From the NCBI GenBank assembly GCA_029945945.1, contig JAQSDM010000004.1, positions 62,001-126,000 on the forward strand: a DNA stretch of 64,000 nucleotides. Reading direction: 5' to 3'. This DNA comes from Algoriphagus sp. GTDB taxonomy: Bacteria; Bacteroidota; Bacteroidia; Cytophagales; Cyclobacteriaceae. The position numbers were made by a program, and so were the translations under genes. The notes under the pieces were generated by a model that searched no databases, had not been told where the DNA came from, and saw nothing but the letters and a program-made list of their open reading frames with translations. This document shows positions 1 to 8,305 of this stretch, piece after piece; position 1 is the first letter of the stretch; every line of letters starts with the position of its first letter.

Positions 1-1846
1 TCATGATCTGTTGACTATCATTGTCAAGGTAGATGTCGTTTGGAACATAGTTTTCCCCAACCGGCAATTGCTTTTCAATCACGGGGTGTCTTCCGTCTTT
101 GATCTCGAGCGTTTCAGTTGTGGATATTTTCGGTCTGGAATATCCGTTGGAAAGTGCAACTTGAGAAAAGGAAAGCAAAGCATCCAAAGTCCCCAAAACA
201 CGTGCATTTTGTTGGATTTGGGAGACGTATTGAGCGGCTTCCGAGACTAATTCCTGAAAATACCTTTGCTCAATGGCAATCATCCGATCCTCTGCATTCA
301 GGATTTTCTCTTCGTAATCTTTCAATTCGGGGGTTATGTATCGCTCCGCATTGACCAAGGTCTGCTTGCGGATCCATTCCTGCGGAACTTTGTCCCTGTG
401 AGAATGCGTGACCTCCAGGTAGTAACCGAACACCTTATTGAAAGCAATCTTGAGGGAAGAAATCCCTGTATTCAGAACCTCCCGCTGCTGGATCTGAACC
501 AAAAAATCCTTTCCGGTATTTGCCAAACCTCTGTATTCATCCAATTCTGAGTCAACTCCGTCTTTTATCACATTGCCTTGATGTGTTAGCATCGGTGCAT
601 CTTCCTTGAGTTCGCGCTCGATCTTTTCAAGCAAAAACTCACAGGGATGAATCTGATCTGAAAGCCTTTTTAAGGTTGGGTTTTTCTGGCTCTTAAGAAG
701 CTCTTTGATTGGAAGCGTGCTGCGCAATGCACGCTTGATCTGGTTCATTTCGCGAGGATTTGCTCTTCCCACTACTACTTTGGAAATGAGTCTTTCAAGG
801 TCTCCGATAAGTTTTAGCGACCCCAAAATCTCCTCAATCAAAGACGAGTTTTGATAGAAATAATCCACCACATTCAGCCGCTCTTCAATAGGTGCTTTTT
901 CCTTGAGAGGAAGAACCATCCATTTTTTCATCATGCGGGAGCCCATGGGCGTGACCGTTTGGTCCAAAATCTGGATCAAAGGAACTCCTCCCTCGTGCTG
1001 AGGAAAAACCAACTCGAGATTTCGAATCGTAAACTTGTCCAACCAAACATATTTCTCCTCTGCTATTCTTGAAATGGCAGAAATATGCTGGATTTCCCGG
1101 TGCTCAGTTTCCTCCAAATAATACAGAATCGCTCCTGCAGCAATGACTCCGGACTCGAGTTCTTCTATTCCAAAACCTTTCAGATTGGCGGTGCCAAAAT
1201 GGTTTTTGAGCTTTTCGTAAGTGAAGTCAAACTGATAAACCCAATCCTCACAATGAAACGTGATGAATTCTCCTTTTAGCAAATCCGAGGCTGTTTTACG
1301 TGCAGCCTTTGAAAAAATAAGTTCAGACGGAGAAAAGCTTTGTAGAAGCTTTTCCAGGTAGGAAGTGTTTCCTTCGGCACACATAAACTCGCCTGTCGAA
1401 ACATCAAGAAACGCGATTCCATGTTTTTCTTTTCCAAAATGGATAGAAGCGAGGTAATTGTTCTTTCTGGTATCAAGGACTTGATCATTGTAAGAAAGGC
1501 CGGGAGTGACAAGTTCTGTGACACCCCGTTTTACAATTCCTTTGACGGATTTTGGGTCTTCCAGCTGATCGCAGATTGCAACCCGATTTCCGGCACGTAC
1601 CAATTTTGGAAGGTAAGTATCCAAAGAATGATGAGGAAAACCAGCCAATTCTATAAAAGTGGCCGCTCCGTTTCCCCTTCGTGTGAGGACTATGTCCAGA
1701 ATCTTACTGGCTTTAATCGCATCCTCTCCAAAAGTCTCATAAAAATCACCCACCCGGAAAAGCAACAAAGCACCGGGATGCTTCGCCTTAATTGCATTGT
1801 ATTGCTTCATTAAGGGTGTTTCTTGTCCGTCTTTGGATATGCTCAT
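1..1846 (-). CDS. mutS: DNA mismatch repair protein MutS (3' truncated by window edge)
   Basis: Mismatch-recognition ATPase that binds base mismatches and small loops and recruits MutL. Translating the minus strand from the ATG at 1846 gives 615 uninterrupted residues running off the window. The N-terminus has the MutS domain I mismatch-reading signature (GVDFYETF-type, here RVGDFYETFGEDA near residue 33) and the connector, core and clamp regions follow. The last visible residues, PVGENYVPNDIYLDNDS, are the conserved start of the ATPase domain just before the Walker A motif, so the ATPase domain lies outside. Full MutS is about 860-870 residues. It is divergent from the TrmH-family gene, with 90 bp between them. 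Identity is secure; only the C-terminal ATPase is unseen. Confidence 0.96.
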   Translation of the reverse strand, partial: MSISKDGQETPLMKQYNAIKAKHPGALLLFRVGDFYETFGEDAIKASKILDIVLTRRGNGAATFIELAGFPHHSLDTYLPKLVRAGNRVAICDQLEDPKSVKGIVKRGVTELVTPGLSYNDQVLDTRKNNYLASIHFGKEKHGIAFLDVSTGEFMCAEGNTSYLEKLLQSFSPSELIFSKAARKTASDLLKGEFITFHCEDWVYQFDFTYEKLKNHFGTANLKGFGIEELESGVIAAGAILYYLEETEHREIQHISAISRIAEEKYVWLDKFTIRNLELVFPQHEGGVPLIQILDQTVTPMGSRMMKKWMVLPLKEKAPIEERLNVVDYFYQNSSLIEEILGSLKLIGDLERLISKVVVGRANPREMNQIKRALRSTLPIKELLKSQKNPTLKRLSDQIHPCEFLLEKIERELKEDAPMLTHQGNVIKDGVDSELDEYRGLANTGKDFLVQIQQREVLNTGISSLKIAFNKVFGYYLEVTHSHRDKVPQEWIRKQTLVNAERYITPELKDYEEKILNAEDRMIAIEQRYFQELVSEAAQYVSQIQQNARVLGTLDALLSFSQVALSNGYSRPKISTTETLEIKDGRHPVIEKQLPVGENYVPNDIYLDNDSQQIM

Positions 1847-1868
1847 GGAGGGTATGCTTTCTTTGTAC

Positions 1869-1876
1869 TAGTTTTG
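1869..1876 (+). promoter_or_regulatory. -7 promoter element (TAGTTTTG) for the TrmH-family gene
   Basis: TAGTTTTG matches the Bacteroidota -7 consensus TAnnTTTG exactly and sits 60 bp before the ATG at 1937. No TTG at the expected 17-20 nt upstream distance is visible, so only half of the promoter is supported. Confidence 0.4.
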
Positions 1877-1936
1877 GAGGAATTTCCGGCGAATAAAAGC
1901 TCAAAATAAAGCATTCAACAGGGAGAACAAAAAGGC

Positions 1937-2470
1937 ATGAAAAAATTAAGCATGGAAGAGCTGGAAAGGCTTTCCGTTGAGGAGTTTAAAGAAATTAAGA
2001 AATCTCCGATTGTGTTGGTGTTGGATAATGTGCGAAGCCTGAATAATGTGGGCTCAGCCTTCCGAACGGCAGATGCATTCCGAATAGAAAAAATCTATCT
2101 CTGCGGAATCACCGGCACTCCTCCTCATCGGGATATTCAAAAAACTGCGCTCGGCGCCACCGAATCCGTCGAATGGGAATATTGTCTGAATACGATGGAG
2201 GCTGTGGATAAACTCAAAAAATCAGGCTACCAAATCTGCGCGCTGGAGCAGGTCGAAAATTCAAAAATGTTGAATGATTTTTTTCCTAAAAAAGAGCAAA
2301 AATATGCCCTGGTCTTCGGAAACGAAGTTTTTGGCGTTGAGGAAGAGGTGTTAAAAGCCTGTGATCAAGTGTTGGAAATCCCTCAACTAGGCACCAAACA
2401 TTCACTCAATATCTCAGTCTCATTAGGAATCGCAGTTTGGGATTTGATGGTGAAGCTGGAGCAGTTTTAG
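1937..2470 (+). CDS. TrmH/SpoU-family RNA 2'-O-methyltransferase
   Basis: SAM-dependent ribose methyltransferase of the SPOUT superfamily acting on tRNA or rRNA. All three family motifs are present: motif 1 NNVGSAFR (residues 36-43), motif 2 FGNE (127-130) and motif 3 IPQLGTKHSLNISVS (148-162), which form the trefoil-knot SAM site. At 177 residues it lacks the N-terminal substrate-binding extension of RlmB and TrmH, so the target nucleotide cannot be assigned. The ATG at 1937 gives a start 28 residues before motif 1. Its stop codon overlaps by 4 bases the stop of the convergent gene on the minus strand. Confidence 0.88.
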   Translation: MKKLSMEELERLSVEEFKEIKKSPIVLVLDNVRSLNNVGSAFRTADAFRIEKIYLCGITGTPPHRDIQKTALGATESVEWEYCLNTMEAVDKLKKSGYQICALEQVENSKMLNDFFPKKEQKYALVFGNEVFGVEEEVLKACDQVLEIPQLGTKHSLNISVSLGIAVWDLMVKLEQF

Positions 2471-2874
2471 TCTTTCAGGAATCGGTAGCGAATACCAAAA
2501 GATCCTCTAAAAATGCTTTGTTCTCCCACAATTCCTGCAGCCTCAATATGGAACCCAAAGTCCTTTTGCTCGAAAGGATAAATATTCAAACCTAAAGGAA
2601 TAACAAGGCCAGCAAAATCTCCAATTCTGCCCCCTAATCCCCCATAAAATTGGAATCGATCTGTATTCTTAATAATCACATTAGCATCCAATTCAAGACT
2701 TAAATCACTAAAATACTGATCTGTCCCTACCCGAAATTCTGGCAGAAATCTTTCACCCAATTGTTTGTTTACTCCTAGAAAAGGCAGGTTACTCTGATGA
2801 TAAGAAACAGTCCACTGAGCAAACGAAACAGTGGAGATCAAGCCAAAAAAGGCAAAAAGAATAAATTTTTTCAT
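2467..2874 (-). CDS. Exported hypothetical protein, probable small outer-membrane beta-barrel
   Basis: A 135-residue protein with a clear signal peptide (MKKFILFAFFGLISTVSFAQ, cleavage after AQ as usual in Bacteroidota). The mature part alternates short hydrophobic/aromatic strands (FYGGLGGRIGDFAGLVIP, FGIRYRF near the end) and ends in an aromatic-rich strand, which fits a small beta-barrel like those of the OmpW/porin-like families. No family motif allows a function. Convergent with and overlapping the TrmH gene by 4 bases; 27 bp downstream of the thioesterase gene on the same strand. Confidence 0.7.
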   Translation of the reverse strand: MKKFILFAFFGLISTVSFAQWTVSYHQSNLPFLGVNKQLGERFLPEFRVGTDQYFSDLSLELDANVIIKNTDRFQFYGGLGGRIGDFAGLVIPLGLNIYPFEQKDFGFHIEAAGIVGEQSIFRGSFGIRYRFLKD

Positions 2875-2901
2875 TGTATAAAATTGAATTGTATCAAAAA
2901 T

Positions 2902-3357
2902 TTAAAACCCTAATTCACTTAGTTTGATGTGAGTTTTGATCATGTTGCTGCTTGCTTTGGCAACGATCTTACCTGATTCTTTTCGAATTAAAGCCTCCCA
3001 GTGATTCAAATTAGATCCAGAGCGAATTAATTTCGCAGAAACTTCCACCACTTCTCCTATCTGAGCCGAAGCCAAAAAATCCACACTCAGGTTGATTGTT
3101 GTCATCAGAAATTCTGATCCGGCTACGAAGTTTCCAATTCCTATCACATCGTCCATCATCAGGGAAGCAATTCCTCCATGGAGAATTTTGGCAGGATTGC
3201 ACATTTCAGCTCTTATTTCATAGGAGACCTTGATATGGTGGTTATCAATTTCGACCAATGTTCCAGCCAGCCAATTACCAGCTGCTGAGGGGGTTTTGTC
3301 TAGTTTTTTTCCAATTTGACTTTTAAAAAATTCGAGTTGGGGCGAGGAGGTTTCCAT
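2902..3357 (-). CDS. PaaI-like hotdog-fold thioesterase
   Basis: Probable acyl-CoA thioesterase of the PaaI/YdiI group (4HBT superfamily). The 151-residue length and the sequence around residues 53-70 (NPAKILHGG followed by an acidic residue at D69 in the long hotdog helix) match the family, where the HGG turn and the helix acid build the active site. The substrate cannot be told from sequence; phenylacetyl-CoA and 1,4-dihydroxy-2-naphthoyl-CoA hydrolases share this fold. Start ATG at 3357 lies 5 bp after the stop of the upstream gene (3363), so both are probably co-transcribed. Confidence 0.82.
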   Translation of the reverse strand: METSSPQLEFFKSQIGKKLDKTPSAAGNWLAGTLVEIDNHHIKVSYEIRAEMCNPAKILHGGIASLMMDDVIGIGNFVAGSEFLMTTINLSVDFLASAQIGEVVEVSAKLIRSGSNLNHWEALIRKESGKIVAKASSNMIKTHIKLSELGF

Positions 3358-3362
3358 TTAAA

Positions 3363-3959
3363 TTATTCGTTGGTTCGGTTCAAAAGCCTAAAATAGTCCT
3401 CTTGAACTGTTTTCAAAACTTCTTTTTCTTTTGGCGTATCCCAAATCGGAATCCAATCCCCATTATAAAATAAATAAAAAGAAAATCCTTCTTCAATCCG
3501 TGGCTTAAGGACATCAATATGCGCTAGATGATCAAATTTATTTCCGTTTTCCAAAATGAACTCTTCAGATTGATTTTGTCCTGAAGCCCTGATTTTGATT
3601 GGCCAATCGAAATTTATCGGCTCCAGATAGAGGTAGGCTTCATCCTTTCGGGAATTCAAAATAATCAAAAGATCAAGTGAAGGAATTGAATCAGAAATCA
3701 GTCTTCTGCCATGGCGAAAAATTGCCATCCTTGCATCTGCTCGGTTTTCCCGATCGTAATAACTCGACCGAACGTTTAGGAAATAAAGCCTGTCCGAATC
3801 TGCCATTCTAAAAGTGCCATCTTCACCGCTATTGTTTGCTCTTTTATCATTGAAAAAGGACAAGACTAATACGAGCAAAATGGAAGCTATCCCAAAAATC
3901 TTGATGATTTTGATAAGTTCCGGCGTTAAAATCGGATCTGTTTTTGGCTTTTGAGCCAT
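3363..3959 (-). CDS. Hypothetical single-pass membrane protein
   Basis: A 198-residue protein I do not recognise. A single hydrophobic segment at about residues 19-37 (IKIFGIASILLVLVLSFF) follows a short Lys-rich N-terminus, predicting an inner-membrane anchor with the rest outside the cytoplasm. The soluble part is mixed alpha/beta with several aromatic residues and no catalytic signature. It sits 3 bp from the decarboxylase gene and 5 bp before the thioesterase gene on the same strand, so it belongs to the same transcript as both. Confidence 0.65.
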   Translation of the reverse strand: MAQKPKTDPILTPELIKIIKIFGIASILLVLVLSFFNDKRANNSGEDGTFRMADSDRLYFLNVRSSYYDRENRADARMAIFRHGRRLISDSIPSLDLLIILNSRKDEAYLYLEPINFDWPIKIRASGQNQSEEFILENGNKFDHLAHIDVLKPRIEEGFSFYLFYNGDWIPIWDTPKEKEVLKTVQEDYFRLLNRTNE

Positions 3960-3962
3960 GGG

Positions 3963-5393
3963 TTAGTTTTTGGCTTGCTGAAGGGTGTCTTCAAGCTTTT
4001 CTAATAGCAAACTCCAGGCATTTCGGATATGTTTTTCTTCCACATCGGTTTGTCCGATCACCCACCGGATCACAAATTTACCATCAAGTTTGGTATGTGT
4101 GAAAAATGCCTTTCCTGTTGCGTTCACACTATTCATCCAGGATTCGTTCAAGCTGTTAAGTTTTTCAGAAGTACTCCCGGAATCCGCATAACGGAAACAA
4201 ATTGTATTGAAATTGACAGGTGCCAGGAGCTCAAGATATTGCTCAGATTCAATCCAGCTTTTCGCCAATTGAGCGAGTTGAAGATGCTTTCTGAGCTTTT
4301 CACGGATTCCTTCCAATCCATACGATCGGATCACAAACCAAAGCTTTAGCGCTCGAAACCTGCGACCTAATTGGATTCCCCAATCTCGATAGTTATTCAC
4401 CTCATCGTCCAATTTAGTTTTGAGATATTCTGGTGTCATGGAAAAAGTATTGACCAAAAACTTTGGCTCCCGCACATATAAAATCGTGCAGTCAAAGTTG
4501 GTAAACATCCATTTATGAGGATTGAAAACATAACTATCAGCAAACTCATGCCCTTTAATCAAATGCTGAAATTCAGGAAGGAGTAAAGCTGTACCGGCAA
4601 ACGCTGCATCGATATGATGCCAAATTCCATGTTTCCGGGTAATTTGGGTTATTTCAAAAATTGGATCTACGGCTGTGGAACTGGTGGTTCCCAAAGCAGA
4701 AACCACACAAAGTGGCCTGAAACCTGCTTCCAAATCTTTGTTAATAGCCGAATCAAGTTCTTCAGGGATCATCGCAAAGTTCTTATCCACAGGAATCCTG
4801 ACCAGGTTTTTCACACCAATTCCGGCGATTTTTAGTGCCTTGTCGATGGATGAATGAACATGTGAAGAGGAATAAACTTTGAATTGTTCATTCCCTGTAA
4901 ATCCCTTTTCATTGATTTGAAATTGGGTTGCTTTTTCCCGAGCCGTAAGAATCGCGCTTAGCGTCGCTGTGCTTGCGGTGTCATGAACCACTCCTTTCCA
5001 GGATGAATCAATTCCTTTGGCGTCTCGTAACCAGTCACAGACACGCTCTTCCAGCTCAGTTGCGGCTGGAGAAGTAATCCAAGACATGCATTGGGCACCG
5101 AGCGTAGCCATGAGCATTTCCGCCAGCACGGATGGTTCCGAATTATTCGCCGGGAAATATCCAAAGAACGATGGGTGTTGCCAATGGGTCATTCCCGGAA
5201 CAATGATTTCCTGAAAATCTTTAAATATGGCTTCAAAAGGTTCGGGCTTTTCGGGGGCTGAAGAAGGAATTTGATTGAAAATAGCCTTTGGGGTTACATT
5301 CGGAGTTACAGAATAATTCTCCTTTTGCTCCATATAATCCGCCATCCAATTAACCACCTGATGGGCATAGGCTCTAAATTCTTCTTTTTTCAT
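3963..5393 (-). CDS. Group II PLP-dependent amino acid decarboxylase (aromatic-L-amino-acid decarboxylase type)
   Basis: Pyridoxal-phosphate decarboxylase that removes CO2 from an L-amino acid, most like DOPA/tryptophan/phenylalanine decarboxylases. In the 476 residues the PLP Schiff-base lysine is Lys294 in NPHKW, the cofactor-nitrogen aspartate is Asp262 in HIDAAFAG, and the ring-stacking histidine is His180 in HVHSS. Length and the N-terminal three-helix swap segment fit the AADC family rather than glutamate decarboxylase. Amine product and substrate are not determinable here. The gene is 12 bp downstream of the SDR gene and 3 bp upstream of the membrane-protein gene, implying one operon. 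Confidence 0.85.
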   Translation of the reverse strand: MKKEEFRAYAHQVVNWMADYMEQKENYSVTPNVTPKAIFNQIPSSAPEKPEPFEAIFKDFQEIIVPGMTHWQHPSFFGYFPANNSEPSVLAEMLMATLGAQCMSWITSPAATELEERVCDWLRDAKGIDSSWKGVVHDTASTATLSAILTAREKATQFQINEKGFTGNEQFKVYSSSHVHSSIDKALKIAGIGVKNLVRIPVDKNFAMIPEELDSAINKDLEAGFRPLCVVSALGTTSSTAVDPIFEITQITRKHGIWHHIDAAFAGTALLLPEFQHLIKGHEFADSYVFNPHKWMFTNFDCTILYVREPKFLVNTFSMTPEYLKTKLDDEVNNYRDWGIQLGRRFRALKLWFVIRSYGLEGIREKLRKHLQLAQLAKSWIESEQYLELLAPVNFNTICFRYADSGSTSEKLNSLNESWMNSVNATGKAFFTHTKLDGKFVIRWVIGQTDVEEKHIRNAWSLLLEKLEDTLQQAKN

Positions 5394-5405
5394 AATTTCA
5401 GGTTA

Positions 5406-6164
5406 TTACCGAACGTACGATCCTGCGTTCATATCGATTGACGTCCCGGTCGCATGATCTGCCAAACCAGAACAAAGCAAAGTGACCATAGGAGCAATAT
5501 CTTCCGGGGTGGTGAGCTCATTCAGCGCTATATCTTTCAATGCAAAGTCTTCTCCGTATTCTTCCAAAATAGCATTAGCCATGTCTGTCCGGGTAAATCC
5601 GGGCGCGATCAAAAATGCTTTGATTCCTTGCTTTCCATAATGTCTGGCAATTGACCGGGTGAGACTTACAATCGCTCCTTTGGAAGCAGCATAAGCGATA
5701 TAATCTGTCGTATCTCCTCGAAAAGCTGCACGCGAAGAGATGTTTACGATGCGACCATTCTGCTGAGTTTTGGCATGATCGACAAATTCTTTGCAAAGAA
5801 TTCCGACAGCAGTTGCGTTTACAGCAAAGGTTTTTTCCCAGATATTTAACCATTCATCCGTTGGCAATGAATCAGCCGCACTTGGAGAAATTCCGGCATT
5901 GTTTACAAGCGCGGAAATCGGACCATACTTTTGAACAAGTCTCGGAATGAACCCTTTCACCTGAGTAGAATCCGAAAGATCACATGACTCCGTAAAACTT
6001 GGAGCTTGAAGTTCATTTTGTAATCTATCAGCCTCTGCCTTGTTAGAATTGTAGTGGATGATTACCTCGGCTCCGGATTCTGAAAGTTGCTTTGCAATGG
6101 CTCTGCCAATTCCTCGGGAGGCCCCTGTGACAAGTATTCTTTGATTTTTCAGGGAAATATTCAT
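5406..6164 (-). CDS. Short-chain dehydrogenase/reductase (3-oxoacyl-ACP reductase-like)
   Basis: Classical SDR of 252 residues. The Rossmann dinucleotide motif TGASRGIG is at 13-20, NNAG at 88-91, and the catalytic set Ser143/144, Tyr158 and Lys162 (YAASK) is complete. An acidic residue is absent at the end of beta-2, where HYNSNK occurs, which suggests NADP(H) preference. It resembles FabG, but it is not beside other fatty-acid synthesis genes, so a role as a general carbonyl reductase is equally possible. It heads the minus-strand run with the decarboxylase, 12 bp apart. Confidence 0.85.
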   Translation of the reverse strand: MNISLKNQRILVTGASRGIGRAIAKQLSESGAEVIIHYNSNKAEADRLQNELQAPSFTESCDLSDSTQVKGFIPRLVQKYGPISALVNNAGISPSAADSLPTDEWLNIWEKTFAVNATAVGILCKEFVDHAKTQQNGRIVNISSRAAFRGDTTDYIAYAASKGAIVSLTRSIARHYGKQGIKAFLIAPGFTRTDMANAILEEYGEDFALKDIALNELTTPEDIAPMVTLLCSGLADHATGTSIDMNAGSYVR

Positions 6165-6276
6165 GATTTGAAAATAGCTTCAAATTGCATTTAAAGGGAT
6201 TTTTTGCTTCGAAGGAATCGCGTCTTATGATGAGCGGATAATTTTCTGGAAAAATAACCTACCAGATATCACACTT

Positions 6277-6810
6277 TTACCACTTTTCCCTAATCCTCAA
6301 ATGCTGGACATGGGCGAAGTGATGGTTTCCATGCCAACTGTACAGCATGGTGATTTCGTCCAAGCTTTGACTTCTTCCTTTATCAGGGTGAAAATAGGTT
6401 CGTTGGAAGTCAGATTCCTTCATGTGTTCCAGTAAATACCCCCATCGGAGATGCAATGAGTCCAAAAGTTGCAAAGAGGAATTAATTGGAAGATTGCTAT
6501 CCGGAAGCTTCGCCCATTCTGCTTCTTCGTAGGGTTTGATTGTAGGATTATCCTCAGTGAGCGCAAGTTTAAATCGGATATAAGCATTCATATGACTGTC
6601 TGCGCAATGATGCACCAACTGCCTAACAGTCCAGCCTCCCGGACGATAGGCAGTGTCTAATTGTTGATCTGAAAGTCCCTTTACAGATGTTTTCAGGTAT
6701 TCTGGAAATGCTTTAATCTCCTTGATTGCTTCTTTTAGAGCCGGAAAACTGATTCGTTCCGGTTTTTCAAATTTCCCGATCGGGTATTTCAAAAATTCAA
6801 TGTCTGTCAT
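6277..6810 (-). CDS. YfiT/BstA-type DinB-superfamily metal-dependent hydrolase (putative bacillithiol transferase)
   Basis: A 177-residue four-helix-bundle protein of the DinB/YfiT superfamily. The three metal-binding histidines fall at His67, His160 and His164, the same numbers as in B. subtilis YfiT, within RQLVHHCADSH and WHGNHHFAHVQH. Relatives include bacillithiol S-transferase BstA; some Bacteroidota make bacillithiol, so that role is plausible but not shown. The gene is 4 bp downstream of comF on the same strand. Confidence 0.82.
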   Translation of the reverse strand: MTDIEFLKYPIGKFEKPERISFPALKEAIKEIKAFPEYLKTSVKGLSDQQLDTAYRPGGWTVRQLVHHCADSHMNAYIRFKLALTEDNPTIKPYEEAEWAKLPDSNLPINSSLQLLDSLHLRWGYLLEHMKESDFQRTYFHPDKGRSQSLDEITMLYSWHGNHHFAHVQHLRIREKW

Positions 6811-6814
6811 AATT

Positions 6815-7507
6815 TTATCCTCCTGCGGCTATTGTAACCAAATCTACATTTTTTGCCCCACTAGCCAAAAGTACATTGGCACAAGCACAAAGAGTTGCTC
6901 CAGTTGTCATCACATCATCTACAAGCATGATAGACTTTTTGCCAACTGATAAATCCGGGCTGAGTCCGAACACTTCTTCCACATTATCCAGGCGTTGAAG
7001 TCTGGACTTTTTGGTTTGAGTTTCGGTGAATTTTGTCCTGGCTAACGCAATCACTACAGGAATTTCCAAAACTCCTGAAAGTCCAATCGCAAATTGCTCG
7101 CTTTGATTGTATCCTCTCCTCTGTTGTTTTAACGGATGAAGGGGAACAGGGACAATTTGATCCCAGATACTTTTATATCCACTTTCCAAGAGCATTTTTC
7201 CATATAATTTGCCCAGCTCGCGCGCCAAATCAGCCTTGTTTCTGTATTTGAGCGCATGCAATAACTTTTGACTTTTTCCCTCTTGTGTGAACTTCAAGAA
7301 AGCCATCACACGACCTATTTCACTTAACCCTTTCACTTTTGAAGTGAGATCATTGTCTTGGGACCTAAGGTGGTAACTTGTCCTTGGAAGCGTTCCAACA
7401 CAGATAGAACAAAGGCAACTTTCATGATCAAAGAGCGTCCTGCCACAGAGTATACAATTTCTGGGGAAAATGAGATCCAAAAAATCCTTTGCAAAAAGTA
7501 AACGCAT
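6815..7507 (-). CDS. comF: ComF family phosphoribosyltransferase-like protein
   Basis: ComF/GntX-type protein of 230 residues linked in other bacteria to DNA uptake. The N-terminus has a zinc-finger-like cysteine set (Cys18 and Cys21, then Cys31, Cys33 and Cys36), and the C-terminus has the type I phosphoribosyltransferase PRPP loop LVDDVMTTGAT. Its exact biochemical activity is unknown in the family. Starts at the ATG at 7507, divergent from the AhpD-like gene with an 84-bp promoter gap, and heads a short unit with the YfiT-like gene. Confidence 0.85.
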   Translation of the reverse strand: MRLLFAKDFLDLIFPRNCILCGRTLFDHESCLCSICVGTLPRTSYHLRSQDNDLTSKVKGLSEIGRVMAFLKFTQEGKSQKLLHALKYRNKADLARELGKLYGKMLLESGYKSIWDQIVPVPLHPLKQQRRGYNQSEQFAIGLSGVLEIPVVIALARTKFTETQTKKSRLQRLDNVEEVFGLSPDLSVGKKSIMLVDDVMTTGATLCACANVLLASGAKNVDLVTIAAGG

Positions 7508-7591
7508 CTCTAAAAAGGTTTGTTGATTTCACCCAAGGGGGTAAAATACAGGTATATTTACCGATAAAAGCTTTCCTAAACTGTTAATTTA

Positions 7592-7933
7592 ATGAATCTG
7601 ATAGAGGAATTCAACGAGTACAGAGCCAAAATGAATGATAAAATTATGGCAGCGGACAATAAGGTTATAAAGCGCTTCTTCAATCTGGACACGAACGCCT
7701 ACGCAGAAGGTGAATTGGATGTGAAAACCAAAGAGATGATCGGTCTTGCCTGCTCCATGGTATTGAGATGCGACGATTGCATTAAATACCATCTTGGCAA
7801 GTGCCACGAAACCGGATTAAACAAATCAGAAATCTTTGAGGTGTTTTCAATTGCAACTTTAATAGGGGGATCTATCGTTATCCCTCATCTGAGAAGAGCG
7901 ACTGAATACTGGGAAGAACTTGAAAATCAATAA
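7592..7933 (+). CDS. AhpD/carboxymuconolactone-decarboxylase family protein
   Basis: A 113-residue all-helical protein with the AhpD-type redox signature C-x2-C-x3-H (Cys60, Cys63, His67, in LRCDDCIKYH) and the acidic residue upstream (Glu48). Such proteins act as alkylhydroperoxidases or thiol-redox partners, or as decarboxylases when the cysteines are missing; the full CxxCxxxH favours the redox role. First gene of a plus-strand run; the next gene begins 6 bp after its stop. Confidence 0.85.
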   Translation: MNLIEEFNEYRAKMNDKIMAADNKVIKRFFNLDTNAYAEGELDVKTKEMIGLACSMVLRCDDCIKYHLGKCHETGLNKSEIFEVFSIATLIGGSIVIPHLRRATEYWEELENQ

Positions 7934-7939
7934 TTTAAA

Positions 7940-8302
7940 ATGTTTAAGCGGGATTTAGATCTTGAAAAAAGATGGGCCAAACTCCTGGATGGTCTTAAAG
8001 AAACGATTGGTAAAAAACCTGCAGACCTGAATGGCGTTTTGTTTTTGATAGGAGTACAGGAACTCGGTCAGGGAACCCGGACATTTTCAAAAGAACAAAA
8101 GCAGGATTTGATTCACATAGCTGTTTGTAAAGTATTGAGTTACGCAGGGTTTTATGAACTGGATTTTGTGGATCAAGACGGATGGCCCCATTGGACGCTG
8201 ATCAAAGAACTTCCCCACTTTGATGTTGGGGAGCAAGAGAAGCTCCTCAAAATCCAGGTTTTAGATTACTTTGAAAAAGAATATCAAATAGAAATCAGCT
8301 GA
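7940..8302 (+). CDS. Conserved hypothetical protein
   Basis: A 120-residue, probably cytoplasmic, acidic and mostly helical protein with no signal peptide or membrane segment. Conspicuous segments are LFLIGVQELGQG (about residues 30-42) and DQDGWPHW (about 79-86). I do not recognise a named domain. It is tightly packed between the AhpD-like gene (6 bp) and exonuclease III (3 bp), so it is co-transcribed with both, which hints at a housekeeping or stress role. Confidence 0.75.
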   Translation: MFKRDLDLEKRWAKLLDGLKETIGKKPADLNGVLFLIGVQELGQGTRTFSKEQKQDLIHIAVCKVLSYAGFYELDFVDQDGWPHWTLIKELPHFDVGEQEKLLKIQVLDYFEKEYQIEIS

Positions 8303-8305
8303 TTA

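Noticed and set aside
1421-1813. 130-residue open frame on the plus strand inside the mutS region
   Set aside because: It is fully antisense to mutS, whose long conserved translation explains the region.
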